From Nostoc sp. PCC 7107 (GTDB lineage Bacteria; Cyanobacteriota; Cyanobacteriia; Cyanobacteriales; Nostocaceae): a stretch of DNA of 64,000 nt. Below the pieces are notes generated by a model. It saw only the letters and a program-made list of their open reading frames with translations, ran no database searches and had not been told where the DNA came from. The translations under genes and the position numbers were made by a program. Each line of letters starts with the position of its first letter. The stretch's first letter is position 1. The stretch is taken from positions 1,351,001-1,415,000 of the forward strand of contig NC_019676.1 of the NCBI RefSeq assembly GCF_000316625.1. The letters run 5' to 3'. Shown in pieces: positions 37,635 through 48,846 of this stretch.

Positions 37635-38309
37635 ATGACACACATCTTACTTGTAGAAGATGAGGTCAAACTGGCGCGATTCATCGAATTGGAACTGAAT
37701 TACGAAGGTTATCAAGTCAGTGTCGCCTACGATGGATTAACTGCGCTTACTGCGGCGCGGGAATTACATCCAGATTTAGTTATTTTAGATTGGATGTTAC
37801 CTGGGTTATCAGGATTAGAAATTTGCCGTCGCCTACGGAGTACTGGTGATAAAGTCCCAGTAATATTATTAACTGCTAAAGATGAAGTCAGCGATCGCGT
37901 TGCCGGTTTAGATGCTGGTGCTGATGATTATGTAGTAAAACCGTTTAGCGTTGAAGAACTCTTAGCCAGAGTCCGCGCTCATCTGCGTCGCAATCAAGAA
38001 GCAGACGCAGCAGATATCTTAGAATTTGAAGACCTCAGCTTAAATCGCCGGACTAGAGAAGTTTATCGCGGCAATAGATTAATTGAATTAACCGCCAAAG
38101 AATTTGACTTGCTCGATTATTTACTTTCCCATCCCCGACAGGTAATTACCCGCGATCGCATTTTAGAAGAAGTCTGGGGTTACGACTTTATGGGCGATTC
38201 CAACATTATCGAAGTTTACGTCCGTTACTTGCGCCTCAAACTCGAAATCAATCAAGAAAAGCGCCTGATTCAAACCGTCCGAGGTGTTGGCTACGTCCTA
38301 CGAGAGTAG
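37635..38309 (+). CDS. OmpR-family response regulator
   Basis: 224 residues: receiver with Asp52 ([10 protein letters not shown]), Thr (LLTAKD) and Lys (VVKPF), then a winged helix ([49 protein letters not shown]). Highly similar in feel to the NrrA/RpaB-like regulators of cyanobacteria, and NrrA (nitrogen/sugar control) is the specific possibility I would test. No kinase next to it. Confidence 0.92.
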   Translation: MTHILLVEDEVKLARFIELELNYEGYQVSVAYDGLTALTAARELHPDLVILDWMLPGLSGLEICRRLRSTGDKVPVILLTAKDEVSDRVAGLDAGADDYVVKPFSVEELLARVRAHLRRNQEADAADILEFEDLSLNRRTREVYRGNRLIELTAKEFDLLDYLLSHPRQVITRDRILEEVWGYDFMGDSNIIEVYVRYLRLKLEINQEKRLIQTVRGVGYVLRE

Positions 38310-38310
38310 A

Positions 38311-38394
38311 AGTATGAAGTGTGAAGTATGAAGTATGAAGGGTTGTCAAGTGACACCCTAAACTCTCACCTGATAACCTCTAACCTCTAACCTC
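38311..38394. repeat. Two heptamer tandem repeats
   Basis: AGTATGA-type units 38311-38340 (four, one AGTGTGA) and TAACCTC three times at 38374-38394. Short tandem heptamers are typical of heterocyst-forming cyanobacteria. Confidence 0.8.
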
Positions 38395-38447
38395 ATTGCA
38401 AACAACCGTTAAACTTCATTGCAAAATAAAAAGGTTATCCGAGCAAC

Positions 38448-38702
38448 ATGATAAGTTTTGATGATGTGAAGCAACAGCGCTATAAGGAGAACACAGTGGC
38501 AATGGAATCCAACTTACTCACGGGCAAAGCTGTACAAAACGAAGATTTTAGCGAATATGTCGCCCACTTACAGCTGCACATGACTCTACAAGCTCGCAAT
38601 CTGATTCCAACCCTCCACCACACCGTAGAAGATAGTCGGCAACAACTCCTGCATCAAACTCAAGCCAACTTTGAAAAGTTAATTTCTCGGCAAGGTTTGT
38701 AA
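38448..38702 (+). CDS. Small conserved-type helical protein
   Basis: 84 residues from ATG 38448. A shorter start at 38502 (MESNLLTGKAV) is possible, preceded by AAGGAG at 38484-38489. Helical pattern YVAHLQLHMTLQARNLIPTLHHTVEDSRQQLL. No family recognised. Probably a real gene as a terminator-like hairpin follows. Confidence 0.55.
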   Translation: MISFDDVKQQRYKENTVAMESNLLTGKAVQNEDFSEYVAHLQLHMTLQARNLIPTLHHTVEDSRQQLLHQTQANFEKLISRQGL

Positions 38703-38735
38703 ATATAGGAAATTTAACTAAAAGTCAAATAAAAT

Positions 38736-38800
38736 AAAAGCAGGTATTGTTGGGTTAACGCCTATAGCGCACTCATCAAATCTGCTTTTTTTACTTTTTT
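38736..38800 (+). terminator. Terminator-like hairpin
   Basis: AAAAGCAG (38736-38743) pairs with CTGCTTTT (38782-38789) and a T-rich tract follows (TTTACTTTTTTT). The 38-base loop is long, hence moderate confidence. Confidence 0.45.
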
Positions 38801-38926
38801 TAAGTATTCAATCACCAAAATCAACCTTTTGAAGCAATAGCCCACAACGGAAAGCCGTTAAAATTATTATTGCATCAGTTCCACCCAAGAGCAGTTAGTT
38901 AAGGCTACATGGCCGCTTGAATCAAA

Positions 38927-40165
38927 ATGACTTCATTACTTCCTCGAAATCTCAGCGTTGTCATCCGGCCAGTCCACTTTCGGGATCTGGATGGAATTGA
39001 GCGATTAACCCAGGAGTCATTCACAGCAATGACTCCTGACGAATCTAGTTGTGCCAACCATCAGATGCAATCCCTGCGTCGCTGGTATGGATTACTCAAA
39101 TTTTTGAGTTGGTTTCCTAATCCCCTACAGTATCGTTTCTGTGCATTCGTAGCTGAACAGGGACGGATGCTTTTAGGCATGATTCAGGTGTCACCATTTA
39201 ACCGCACCCGTAGTACTTGGCGCATTGATCGGGTGCTGCTAGATCGCACCGCGGATAAGCAAGGAATTGGCTCACAATTGTTGCGTCACTGTTTTGAGTC
39301 GATTTTAGAAGCTCGGACTTGGTTATTAGAAGTAAATATTAATGATGTCGATGCCCTGGCACTGTATCGGCAAAATGGATTTCAACGTCTAGCAGAAATT
39401 ACATACTGGAAAATTGAAGCTGATTTACTAGCGGAATTAGCACAAGCAGAACCAGATTTACCTAACTTGCTCCCAGTCAGTAACGCAGATGCTCAGTTGC
39501 TCTATCAACTAGATACAGCATCTATGCCGCCTTTAGTGCGTCAGGTATTTGACCGCAACACCCGCGATTTTAAAACTAGCTTGTTCGGAGCCTTAACTGA
39601 TGCAGTCAAGCAGTGGATAACCAAAACTGAAGTTGTCAGTGGTTATGTGTTTGAACCTCAACGTAAAGCCGCAATTGGCTATTTTCAAGTGCAGCTTGAC
39701 CGCAAAGGCGAAACTCCTCATGTAGCTACGCTGACAGTTCATCCTGCATACACTTGGTTGTATCCAGAATTGCTGTCGCAATTGGCGCGGATAGCACAAG
39801 ACTTTCCCCAAAAGGGTTTGCGGCTGGCTTCTTTAGACTACCAGCCAGAAAGAGAAGAATATTTAGAACGGATTGGTGCGAAACGTACTGAACACACTTT
39901 GATCATGTCTCGCTCAGTGTGGCACAAACTCCGAGAATCAAAATTTGTCTCCCTAGAAGGCATTCAATGGACTGATGTACTGCAAGGTTTGCAACCAGCA
40001 CGTAAGCCAATTCCAGGTGGTATGTCTTGGGTAAAAACAGTACAGCCACAATCCTCAGATATACCAGTGCCAAATAAATCAGAGTCTATTACCTTTAAGT
40101 GCAACAACTGTAACATTGAAGCCTCTTGCCAAAATGAATCTGTAGATGGTCAGCAGGAAAAGTAG
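38927..40165 (+). CDS. GNAT-type N-acetyltransferase
   Basis: 412 residues. N-terminal GNAT fold (IRPVHFRDLDGIERLTQESF, then LDRTADKQGIGSQLLRHCFE, the acetyl-CoA loop) and a second, weaker GNAT-like half (HVATLTVHPAYTWLYPELLSQLA...LERIGAKRTEHTLIMSR). A short Cys cluster (CNNCNIEASC) ends the protein. Substrate unknown. It lies 93 bp before ruvX. Confidence 0.8.
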   Translation: MTSLLPRNLSVVIRPVHFRDLDGIERLTQESFTAMTPDESSCANHQMQSLRRWYGLLKFLSWFPNPLQYRFCAFVAEQGRMLLGMIQVSPFNRTRSTWRIDRVLLDRTADKQGIGSQLLRHCFESILEARTWLLEVNINDVDALALYRQNGFQRLAEITYWKIEADLLAELAQAEPDLPNLLPVSNADAQLLYQLDTASMPPLVRQVFDRNTRDFKTSLFGALTDAVKQWITKTEVVSGYVFEPQRKAAIGYFQVQLDRKGETPHVATLTVHPAYTWLYPELLSQLARIAQDFPQKGLRLASLDYQPEREEYLERIGAKRTEHTLIMSRSVWHKLRESKFVSLEGIQWTDVLQGLQPARKPIPGGMSWVKTVQPQSSDIPVPNKSESITFKCNNCNIEASCQNESVDGQQEK

Positions 40166-40258
40166 TGAAATCAACAGGATAGCCGAGGAATTATATATTA
40201 CTCAGCACTCACTACTCAGCGTTCGACTGAGCGCTCAAGCCGAAGTTACTCAAGACTT

Positions 40259-40732
40259 ATGACAATGACCACAAAGCAGTACATTTCAGCATTAGGATTA
40301 GACGTTGGCAGCAAGCGAATCGGCGTAGCTGGATGCGATCGCACTGGTTTAATTGCGACCGGAATTACAACAGTTGAACGCTCATCTTTTGAGCGCGATG
40401 TTGAGCAGTTCCAAAATATAGTTGATGAACGTGAAGTAGAAATCTTAGTAGTTGGTTTACCTTATTCAATGGATGGCTCTTTGGGATTTCAGGCGCGTCA
40501 AGTGCAGAAATTTGCCAATAGACTGGGTAAGGCTCTGAAACTACCCATAGAATATGTTGATGAGCGCTTAACCTCTTATCAAGCAGAGCAAATGCTCATT
40601 GCAGAAAAAGTCTCACCATCTCGGAATAAAGGTTTAATTGACCGCAAAGCAGCAGCATTAATTTTACAACAATGGCTAGATACTCGACGATCTACCGCAG
40701 TTAAGATGCTGTCGAGTATGGATAGCTTTTGA
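40259..40732 (+). CDS. ruvX: YqgF/RuvX pre-16S rRNA nuclease (resolvase-like)
   Basis: 157 residues. RNase H-like fold with GLDVGSKRIGVAGCD (first catalytic Asp), LVVGLPYSMDGS and YVDERLTSYQAEQ, ending with a DRKAAALILQQWL helix. Family knowledge: processes the 5' end of 16S rRNA. ATG 40259 chosen. Slightly longer than the usual 135-150 residues at the C-terminus. Confidence 0.93.
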   Translation: MTMTTKQYISALGLDVGSKRIGVAGCDRTGLIATGITTVERSSFERDVEQFQNIVDEREVEILVVGLPYSMDGSLGFQARQVQKFANRLGKALKLPIEYVDERLTSYQAEQMLIAEKVSPSRNKGLIDRKAAALILQQWLDTRRSTAVKMLSSMDSF

Positions 40733-40863
40733 CATGATATTCTGAAAGCAATTACCTAGTAGTTGTGTCTGAATGTGAAACTGTTGGCTTGATATTATTT
40801 GTCATTCAACAGAAAAGCAATTTTCACAGTTGCGGGTAAAGATTAAAGTTTAACTAATCGGCT

Positions 40864-41436
40864 ATGTTTTCCTCTCCATTTTCTGAAGATAACGATCGCG
40901 ATCCTACAGGTTCCATCACCTTAACTGATGACACAGGGCGAACTCTCGAATGTTACATAGAACATTCGCTCTCTGTAGATGGGCAAGAATACGTCTTACT
41001 TCTTCCTGTGGACTCACCCATAGAAGTTTTCGCTTGGGAAGGTGAAGACGAGGAAGAAGAAGCCGTTTTAGTAGAAGATGATGCTATCTTGGACGAAATT
41101 TTTGGCACCGCCCAAGCAGTTTTATCTGAGCAAAACTTGATTCTCAAAAATACGGCTTACGCTTTAACTGTTGCTGGTGAATTACCCGCTGTAGATGAGT
41201 CGGAGCTTTTTACATTAGAAATAGAAGACGACGAAACCGATTTAGAACCAGAGCAATTACAGTTACTCGCCAGCTTCTATCACGAAGAACAGGAGTATGC
41301 TATTTATACCCCCCTCGACCCCTTGCTATTTTTTGCCAGAATTACAAAAGAAGGTAATCCTGAATTACTCTCTCCCGAAGAATTTCGCCAAGTACAACCA
41401 CTGCTAGAAGAACAACTTTTTAACGAAGTGGAATAA
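40864..41436 (+). CDS. DUF3727 family protein
   Basis: 190 residues, very acidic. ITLTDDTGRTLECYIEHSL and EYVLLLPVDSPIEVFAW, then EEQEYAIYTPLDPLLFFAR as a second, DUF1292-like strand set. This duplicated pattern is the DUF3727 family, conserved in cyanobacteria and plastids. It follows ruvX after 131 bp. Function unknown. Confidence 0.85.
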   Translation: MFSSPFSEDNDRDPTGSITLTDDTGRTLECYIEHSLSVDGQEYVLLLPVDSPIEVFAWEGEDEEEEAVLVEDDAILDEIFGTAQAVLSEQNLILKNTAYALTVAGELPAVDESELFTLEIEDDETDLEPEQLQLLASFYHEEQEYAIYTPLDPLLFFARITKEGNPELLSPEEFRQVQPLLEEQLFNEVE

Positions 41437-41788
41437 AATTTTGAAAATTCAAAATTAAAAACTAAAGTGTCACAGTTTTAGATTTTTAATGGCGAATTTT
41501 TACCAGCATAATTACGCAGGAATTTAAGCACTTTCCATAAAAAACGCGTAAAACAATTTTTCCCTGGGCGCTAACCAGAGGGGCAAAGCTCTACTCCTCT
41601 GGTTAAAATTGAATCATACCAATTCTCTGAAAACTCCCAATCAGCGCTCAATGCCTTAATGATGAATTGGTATAAATTATTTCTTGACAGTCAATTGTCA
41701 TCAAGTGACTGTTAAATCTCAATTGCTGACTATTAAACAAATGCTCATGATTCAGAGCATTTCTCATTGTGATCCTTAAATATTGTCT
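41437..41788. other. Intergenic region with two inverted repeats
   Basis: AACCAGAGG (41573-41581) pairs with CCTCTGGTT (41596-41604). ATACCAATTC (41616-41625) pairs with GAATTGGTAT (41664-41673), a 58-bp MITE-like unit. No gene seen. Confidence 0.65.
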
Positions 41789-42328
41789 ATGACCTGGAAC
41801 AATCTCTTACAGCCTGACTTGATTTTACACGGTTCAGTATTGCGATTGACAAAAGAAATTATTCAACAATATGGGCTGAAGGGACTAGTGTTAGATGTGG
41901 ATGAAACTTTAGTTCCCTTTACAGTGGGGACTACTTCGCCCGAATTGAGACAATGGGTAGAAGAAATCCGCATCAATGTTGATTTGTGGTTAGTGAGCAA
42001 TAACTTAAGTGAATCTCGCATTGGCAGCATTGCTCGTTCTTTGAACTTACCTTACTACTTGGGTGCAGCCAAGCCCTCTCGCCGGAAAATTAGGGCGGCT
42101 CTACAATCAATGGATTTACCTGCACATCAAGTGGGTATGGTGGGCGATCGCTTATTTACTGATGTTTTAGCTGGGAATCGTCTGGGAATGTTTACAATTC
42201 TCGTAGAACCGATTATTCACCCAGATGCTGCGCTACGTTCTCATCCTGTGAGGAATTTTGAAGTTTGGTTTTCCGAAATCTTGGGAGCCTCTATCATTTC
42301 CAAGCAAAATACAATTCACAAAAAGTAA
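41789..42328 (+). CDS. YqeG-family HAD phosphatase
   Basis: 179 residues from ATG 41789 (MTWNNLLQPD). HAD motif I LVLDVDETLVPF, motif II LVSNN, motif III/IV GMVGDRLFTDVLAGNRLGM. YqeG enzymes are HAD IIIA phosphatases. The plant and cyanobacterial members dephosphorylate phosphatidylglycerophosphate, which is a possible role here. A terminator lies 135 bp downstream. Confidence 0.88.
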   Translation: MTWNNLLQPDLILHGSVLRLTKEIIQQYGLKGLVLDVDETLVPFTVGTTSPELRQWVEEIRINVDLWLVSNNLSESRIGSIARSLNLPYYLGAAKPSRRKIRAALQSMDLPAHQVGMVGDRLFTDVLAGNRLGMFTILVEPIIHPDAALRSHPVRNFEVWFSEILGASIISKQNTIHKK

Positions 42329-42462
42329 CAAATCGTCAGGAAAAGAAAGCTAAAGAAATAATTAAGGATTATTTAGAAACACAAAAAATGGGAGATTATA
42401 AGTATTAATAACATGGGGTCAGCCAAAAAAGACCCTAGTAAATAGCGAATAACTATAAACTG

Positions 42463-42507
42463 GTAAAGCGTCACCTTCACTATAGAAGGATTGGCGCTTT
42501 ACTTTTT
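42463..42507 (+). terminator. Rho-independent terminator
   Basis: GTAAAGCG (42463-42470) / CGCTTTAC (42495-42502) with an inner CCTTC/GAAGG stem, then TTTTT. Ends transcription after the YqeG gene and insulates proB. Confidence 0.8.
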
Positions 42508-42578
42508 AGTCCAGAGTTCATAGTCTAAAAAGATGAAGTGAAGATTTTTCGATACAAAAAAGTATTTCAGACTTCATC

Positions 42579-42620
42579 CTAGCCTGCGGCAAGCCGCTGC
42601 GCGTCTACAGACTTCATACT
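42579..42620. repeat. Dispersed repeat upstream of proB
   Basis: Core CTAGCCTGCGGCAAGCC (42579-42595), present in inverted orientation at 56587-56603. It is flanked by two CAGACTTCAT-type units. Confidence 0.75.
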
Positions 42621-42630
42621 TCAATAGACC

Positions 42631-43740
42631 ATGACCAAAACGATTGTCGTCAAAATCGGCACTTCTAGCCTTACCCAACCAGAAACGGGGCAATTAGCAC
42701 TTTCTACGATCGCCACTTTAACAGAAACACTGTGTAATTTAAGACAGCAGGGCAATCGAGTGATTTTAGTTTCATCTGGTGCTGTGGGTGTGGGTTGTGC
42801 CAGATTAGGCTTAACCGAACGCCCCAGAGCGATCGCGCTCAAACAGGCAGTAGCCGCAGTTGGTCAAGGGCGGTTAATGCGGATATATGATGATTTATTT
42901 ACTACCTTGCAACAGCCAATTGCCCAAGTTTTGCTAACTCGCAGCGATTTAGTACAGCGTAGTCGATATCTTAACGTTTACAACACCTTTCAAGAACTCT
43001 TAGGGCTGGGTGTAATTCCGGTAGTGAATGAAAATGACACCGTGGCCGTAGAGGAACTGAAATTTGGTGATAACGATACCCTGTCAGCATTGGTGGCTAG
43101 TTTAGTAGAAGCAGATTGGCTGTTTTTACTCACCGACGTAGACAGATTATACTCAGCCGATCCCCGTTCTGTACCCGATGCCAAACCAATTTCCTTGGTC
43201 AGTAATATTAAAGAATTAGCACAACTGCAAATCCAAACAGGCGGTCAAGGTTCACAATGGGGTACTGGTGGGATGGTAACAAAAATCTCCGCCGCCCGAA
43301 TTGCGATCGCCGCAGGAGTGCGAACAGTAATCACCCAAGGGCGATTTCCGCGCAATCTGGAAAAAATTTTACAAGGGGAACCTTTAGGGACGCACTTTGA
43401 ACCGCAACCAGAACCCACATCAGCTAGGAAACGCTGGATAGCTTATGGTTTAGTCCCATCTGGTAAATTGTATTTAGATCCCGGTGCGATCGCTGCAATA
43501 TCCCAAGCCGGAAAATCATTATTAGCCGCAGGTATCAAAACAGTAGAAGGAGAATTTGACAACCAAGCGGCTGTGCAGTTGTGCGATACTAACGGCAACG
43601 AAATTGCCAGAGGACTAGTAAACTACACCAGCGATGAATTGCAAAAAATCTCTGGTCGTCACTCCAGAGAAATTCCCGAAATTTTAGGGTATGTTGGCAC
43701 AGATACCGTAGTGCATCGAGATAACTTGGTTTTGACTTAA
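42631..43740 (+). CDS. proB: Glutamate 5-kinase
   Basis: 369 residues: amino-acid kinase domain ([52 protein letters not shown]) and C-terminal PUA domain from about residue 275. First step of proline synthesis, glutamate plus ATP to glutamyl phosphate, feedback-inhibited by proline. Start ATG 42631 lies 11 bases after repeat DNA, so the ribosome site (no clear GGAG) is weak. Confidence 0.95.
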   Translation: MTKTIVVKIGTSSLTQPETGQLALSTIATLTETLCNLRQQGNRVILVSSGAVGVGCARLGLTERPRAIALKQAVAAVGQGRLMRIYDDLFTTLQQPIAQVLLTRSDLVQRSRYLNVYNTFQELLGLGVIPVVNENDTVAVEELKFGDNDTLSALVASLVEADWLFLLTDVDRLYSADPRSVPDAKPISLVSNIKELAQLQIQTGGQGSQWGTGGMVTKISAARIAIAAGVRTVITQGRFPRNLEKILQGEPLGTHFEPQPEPTSARKRWIAYGLVPSGKLYLDPGAIAAISQAGKSLLAAGIKTVEGEFDNQAAVQLCDTNGNEIARGLVNYTSDELQKISGRHSREIPEILGYVGTDTVVHRDNLVLT

Positions 43741-43778
43741 ATAGAATTAGAATATCGGGAAAGTATAGATACATACAA

Positions 43779-44414
43779 ATGGTACAAATAATCGCTGCGG
43801 AGAAGATGACGCTCTATGATTTGGAGCAGCGTTTCAAATTGCAACAAACGCAAGATGAGTCATTTTTCTCTGAATGGCAAGAAAGTTTACCTGAGCCAAC
43901 TGATACTGAAAAACAGCGGCTTGTAAGAGTAGAGGCCATAGTTGCTAATTTAGAACGCCGTTCTTTGCTAGAAAATACAGTTAAGCTGGCTGTGGTTGCT
44001 CCCTTATTGGATTTATCAGGGCTGTTTTTGCCTCCGTTTTACGTCAGCACAGAAGACTCAGTAGAAATTGCTGCTACTGATGAGGACATCGTAGTCTGGG
44101 GGCGAATTGATGTCCTAGTTCTTAAAGAGCAACTTTGGGTATTAGTGATTGAATCAAAACGGGCAGAATTTTCACTAAAAGTCGTTATCCCACAAGTATT
44201 GTCCTATATGCTGGCGGCTCCAAACGGTAATCTTCCCCGTTATGGGCTTGTTACCAATGGCACAGATTTCATATTTTTGAAACTCCTTTGTCAAGATGTG
44301 CCAAGATATGGGCGATCGCGCCAGTTTATCTTAAGACAAGATCATGACCTATATCGAGTGCTGCAAATCTTAAAGCGATTGGCTGAGATTGTTGGACAAG
44401 ACCATTTGGATTAA
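43779..44414 (+). CDS. Orphan restriction-enzyme R-subunit N-terminal-like protein
   Basis: 211 residues. A PD-(D/E)xK nuclease pattern, GRIDVLVLKEQLWVLVIESKRAE, stands at about 109-131, and YGLVTNGTDFIFLKL follows, as in type I HsdR N-terminal domains. No helicase part and no HsdM/S partner nearby. Its stop overlaps the stop of the convergent ABC gene over TTAA (44411-44414). No terminator lies between. Confidence 0.75.
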   Translation: MVQIIAAEKMTLYDLEQRFKLQQTQDESFFSEWQESLPEPTDTEKQRLVRVEAIVANLERRSLLENTVKLAVVAPLLDLSGLFLPPFYVSTEDSVEIAATDEDIVVWGRIDVLVLKEQLWVLVIESKRAEFSLKVVIPQVLSYMLAAPNGNLPRYGLVTNGTDFIFLKLLCQDVPRYGRSRQFILRQDHDLYRVLQILKRLAEIVGQDHLD

Positions 44415-46066
44415 GTACGAGCTAAAAGAGGAGCCGCAGCTAGTAGTGTTTGAGTATAAGGATGTTGTGGATTGGCAAAAATTTGTTTTGTTGGGCCGAG
44501 TTCAACGATTTTGCCGCCATTCATTACCGCAATGCGATCGCACAAAAATCGTGCTAACCACAAGTCATGAGTAATAAATAGATAAGTTAACTCAAATTCT
44601 TCTTTTAACTGCAACATCAAATCCAACACCTGCGATTGCACACTTGCATCTAACATACTCACAGGTTCATCGCAAATCAACAGTTTAGGACGAGTAATTA
44701 AAGCCCGTGCGATCGCTACCCGTTGCTGCTGTCCGCCAGATAAATCTGATGGGTAACGTCGATAATAAACTTCTGGCGGTGTTAACCCAACTTTTTGTAA
44801 CATCCACAATACTTCTTCTTTGGCTTTTGCTGCATCAGCCAGATTGTGAATTAACAAAGGATCACCTATACTTTGCCCTACAGTCATCGCTGGATTTAGA
44901 CAAGCATGAGGGTCTTGAAACACCATTTGCATCTGTCGGCGGGAGGAGCGAATTTCTTGCCGTGATAGCTTGGTTAAATCCTGTCCCAAAAATTCTACTT
45001 TGCCAGATGTCGGACGAATTAACTGTAAAATAGTCCGCGACAGTGTACTTTTACCACAGCCCGACTCACCAACTAAGCCTAAAATTTCTCCTTGGTAGAG
45101 TTCAAGGTTAATACCATCTACAGCTTTAATTGTTTGATTCTCAGCTTTAAACAATCGTTCAATCAAATTAGGCTCTATGGTGTAGTGTTGCTTGAGTTCT
45201 GTAACCCGTAAAAGTGGAGATGGGGAAATCTTGTCCTCATTACCTAAACCCCAGTCCTCCGTTACCTCATCCACAGATTGAATATGCAAAGCGGCTTGCA
45301 GAAGCGATCGCGTATATTCATGTTGAGGATTGCCAAATACTGATGTCGTCGCCCCCATTTCTACCATTTTGCCGCGGTACATTACACCAATGCGATCGCA
45401 ATATTCCGCTACCATTGCCAAATCGTGAGAAATCAGCAGCAGCGCCATATTTTCTTCCGCACACAGACGCGTTAATTCTTGTAAAATCTGGGCTGAGACA
45501 GTCACATCTAAACTAGTGGTAGGTTCATCAGCCACAATTAATTTAGGATTGAGGAGGAGAGCGAGGGCGATCGCTACCCGTTGTCGCATCCCACCACTAA
45601 ACTCATGCGGATACTGACTCCACCGACTCGCCGGGATTTTTACCTTTGCCAAAGTCGCCAGTGCTTTTTCCTTTGCTTCCTTGGCGGATAATTCTGGGGA
45701 ATGTGCTTGAAGCGTTTCGATGCAATGCTTACCAATAGTCATCAACGGGTCAAGACGCGTCATTGGGTCTTGGAAAATTAATGCTACTACTTCCCCACGA
45801 AATTTCCGCAACTGAGTTGGTGTTAAATCAAATACTGGCTGTCCTTGAAAAGTTACTCGTCCCTCTATCTTGCTGGATAACGGTAACAACCGCATTACCG
45901 CCCTTCCCAAAGTAGATTTACCACAACCAGACTCCCCCACCAAACCCATTCTTTCCCCAGGTTGTAGTGTAAAAGATACATCGTCCACAGCCCAACTGAG
46001 TTCTTCCCCACCACGCTGAGGATAAGCAACTCGTAAATTTTCTATACAAAATAAAGCTTCACTCAT
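44411..46066 (-). CDS. Oligopeptide/dipeptide-type ABC transporter, fused double ATPase
   Basis: 551 residues with two complete ATPase domains. First: GESGCGKST, SGGMRQRVAIA, LIVADEPTTSLD. Second: GESGCGKST, SGGQQQRVAIA, LLICDEPVSMLD. Each ends with an oligopeptide-type HPYT/HEYTRSLL tail. Equivalent to DppD plus DppF in one chain. The permease and binding protein are not in the window. It energises peptide or related uptake in the membrane. Confidence 0.92.
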   Translation of the reverse strand: MSEALFCIENLRVAYPQRGGEELSWAVDDVSFTLQPGERMGLVGESGCGKSTLGRAVMRLLPLSSKIEGRVTFQGQPVFDLTPTQLRKFRGEVVALIFQDPMTRLDPLMTIGKHCIETLQAHSPELSAKEAKEKALATLAKVKIPASRWSQYPHEFSGGMRQRVAIALALLLNPKLIVADEPTTSLDVTVSAQILQELTRLCAEENMALLLISHDLAMVAEYCDRIGVMYRGKMVEMGATTSVFGNPQHEYTRSLLQAALHIQSVDEVTEDWGLGNEDKISPSPLLRVTELKQHYTIEPNLIERLFKAENQTIKAVDGINLELYQGEILGLVGESGCGKSTLSRTILQLIRPTSGKVEFLGQDLTKLSRQEIRSSRRQMQMVFQDPHACLNPAMTVGQSIGDPLLIHNLADAAKAKEEVLWMLQKVGLTPPEVYYRRYPSDLSGGQQQRVAIARALITRPKLLICDEPVSMLDASVQSQVLDLMLQLKEEFELTYLFITHDLWLARFLCDRIAVMNGGKIVELGPTKQIFANPQHPYTQTLLAAAPLLART

Positions 46067-46187
46067 ATTTATTTATCAGCCTAGAGCTACCAGCTAGAAT
46101 AATTTCAAATTTTAGCTAGTGTATCAAATTCCCTAAAGTTCCTGCTCCCAGTGGCTGTTAAAATGCACAAAATTCTCAACCCTAAAC

Positions 46188-46220
46188 TAAAAAGGCGCTC
46201 TCCGCAAGGAGAGCGCCTTT
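46188..46220 (-). terminator. Strong terminator of psbA
   Basis: AAAGGCGCTCTCC (46191-46203) / GGAGAGCGCCTTT (46208-46220), GCAA tetraloop, 13-bp perfect stem. Read on the minus strand it is followed by T residues (complement of 46188-46193), 37 bp after the psbA stop. Confidence 0.92.
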
Positions 46221-46256
46221 CATTCACACATTAATTATTGCTTCTAGGTCAGATGA

Positions 46257-47369
<1,113 letters not shown>

Positions 47370-47395
47370 TCAGGTGTTTTTACCTGTTGTTACAT

Positions 47396-47425
47396 ATCTT
47401 AAAGGTATCTATTGCTTTTTGTAAA
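47396..47425 (-). promoter_or_regulatory. psbA promoter
   Basis: On the minus strand TTTACA (47425-47420), 18-base spacer, TAAGAT (47401-47396), giving a start near 47389 and a leader of about 50 bases. CAGGT/ACCTG (47371-47375 and 47382-47386) forms a small hairpin at the very 5' end of the predicted mRNA. The rest of the gap to 47672 shows no gene. Confidence 0.65.
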
Positions 47426-47672
47426 GGGGTTTCAGAAATATTTACTTAACAAAGCCATAAGTTAAATTTATAACTACTGGTAGAGACTGTTTTGGCTCTA
47501 AAAATTGTAGGGTGAGCTTTGGAAAAATCTATCGCTCACCCCAAGAGGGTTATTCAGGAATTGTGTAATATTGTGAGAGATTAACGATCGCACAATCTTT
47601 AAGACTGCGCCCTCATTAACATCACCAGCAGCAAGCAAGCATCTGCATATCATACTGACGATTCAGATATAG

Positions 47673-48254
47673 TCAGTCGGTTACTTCGGCTTCAAAATCA
47701 ACTTGGCGGTACAAATCAGCGATCGCTATTTCGACATTCACCGATTCTAATAGCAATCTGTCACCCAAATTATAATCAGACAATACCCATTTTCCCTGTT
47801 CGTTGCGGCGAAAGACTTCTACACCAGGTTGTGCTACTTGTACTAAGACATATTCTTGCAAGGTGGGACATTGACGATACGCAGCAAACTTCTTACCCCG
47901 ATCAGCTGCTTCCGTTGATGGTGATAACACTTCAATAATTAAGCAGGGAAAGTTGATGAATTGTGGATCATCATCGCGATCGTCGCAAGTCACCACCACA
48001 TCAGGATAAAAATACTTCTGCCCCGGTTTTACCTGCACTTTTACATCTACAATGTAGACTTCACAAGAGCGATCGCCTAGGGCATCATCTAAAAGCTTCG
48101 AGAAATTGAGAGAAACTCGATTGTGGTTGCGCGTACCGCCACTCATGGCGATAACTTCACCATCCCAATATTCGTAGCGTTGTTCTTGGGTGGGTTCCCA
48201 AGCCAGGTATTCCTCCGCGCTCATTAAAATGTGATCGGGTAAAGCAACCATCAT
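47673..48254 (-). CDS. Uma2-family (DUF820) nuclease-like protein, copy 1
   Basis: 193 residues. MSAEEYLAWEPTQEQRYEYWDGEVIAMSGG, then KYFYPDVVVTCDD and FPCLIIEVLSPSTEAADRGKKFAAYRQ, the PD-(D/E)xK pattern of Uma2 proteins. Abundant in cyanobacteria, biological role unclear. It lies 19 bp after a paralogue of the same strand. Confidence 0.85.
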   Translation of the reverse strand: MMVALPDHILMSAEEYLAWEPTQEQRYEYWDGEVIAMSGGTRNHNRVSLNFSKLLDDALGDRSCEVYIVDVKVQVKPGQKYFYPDVVVTCDDRDDDPQFINFPCLIIEVLSPSTEAADRGKKFAAYRQCPTLQEYVLVQVAQPGVEVFRRNEQGKWVLSDYNLGDRLLLESVNVEIAIADLYRQVDFEAEVTD

Positions 48255-48273
48255 TTAATCCTTTTTCAGAGAA

Positions 48274-48846
48274 TCAAATATCAATATTTTCATAGATATC
48301 GATGATTGGAATATGAGCATCAAAAGTATTCAAAGACAGGGTGACATGAGGATCATAGTATTCTGAGAGTAGCCATTGATTAGCAGCAGTTTTCACATAA
48401 TGTTCTACATTAATATTGTATTGATCGATGAGTAGATATTCGCAGAAACTCTCAATGGTACGGTATGCCGAAAACTTTTCGCCGTGATCGTAATCTTGTG
48501 TTGATTTAGAAAGAACTTCAGCAATCAAACAAGGATTGATCACTGTATCACTACGTCCTGTTTGTAGTTGTAAAGGTTTTTCTACAACCATGACATCAGG
48601 ATAAGTATAGATATTCCGATTGGGAACCCAAAGGCGTTGATCAGTGGCAAAAATACGGTAGGGTTTGCCGCGTAAACTAGATTTTAAAAGGGCAGCAAGG
48701 TTAATTGCTAATTCATTATTGTCAGGAGTACCGCCAGTCATGGGAATAATTGCTCCGTTACGATACTCGCTACGCGTTTGGGAGGCAATTTCCAGTTCAA
48801 GATACTCCTGGGATGTGTAGATTTTTGGTTCAAGTGCCTGTGTCAT
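48274..48846 (-). CDS. Uma2-family (DUF820) nuclease-like protein, copy 2
   Basis: 190 residues. SQEYLELEIASQTRSEYRNGAIIPMTGG, YPDVMVVEKP and NPCLIAEVLSKSTQDYDHGEKFSAYRTI. Same order of motifs as the next gene, but clearly diverged. The two probably share a transcript. Confidence 0.85.
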   Translation of the reverse strand: MTQALEPKIYTSQEYLELEIASQTRSEYRNGAIIPMTGGTPDNNELAINLAALLKSSLRGKPYRIFATDQRLWVPNRNIYTYPDVMVVEKPLQLQTGRSDTVINPCLIAEVLSKSTQDYDHGEKFSAYRTIESFCEYLLIDQYNINVEHYVKTAANQWLLSEYYDPHVTLSLNTFDAHIPIIDIYENIDI

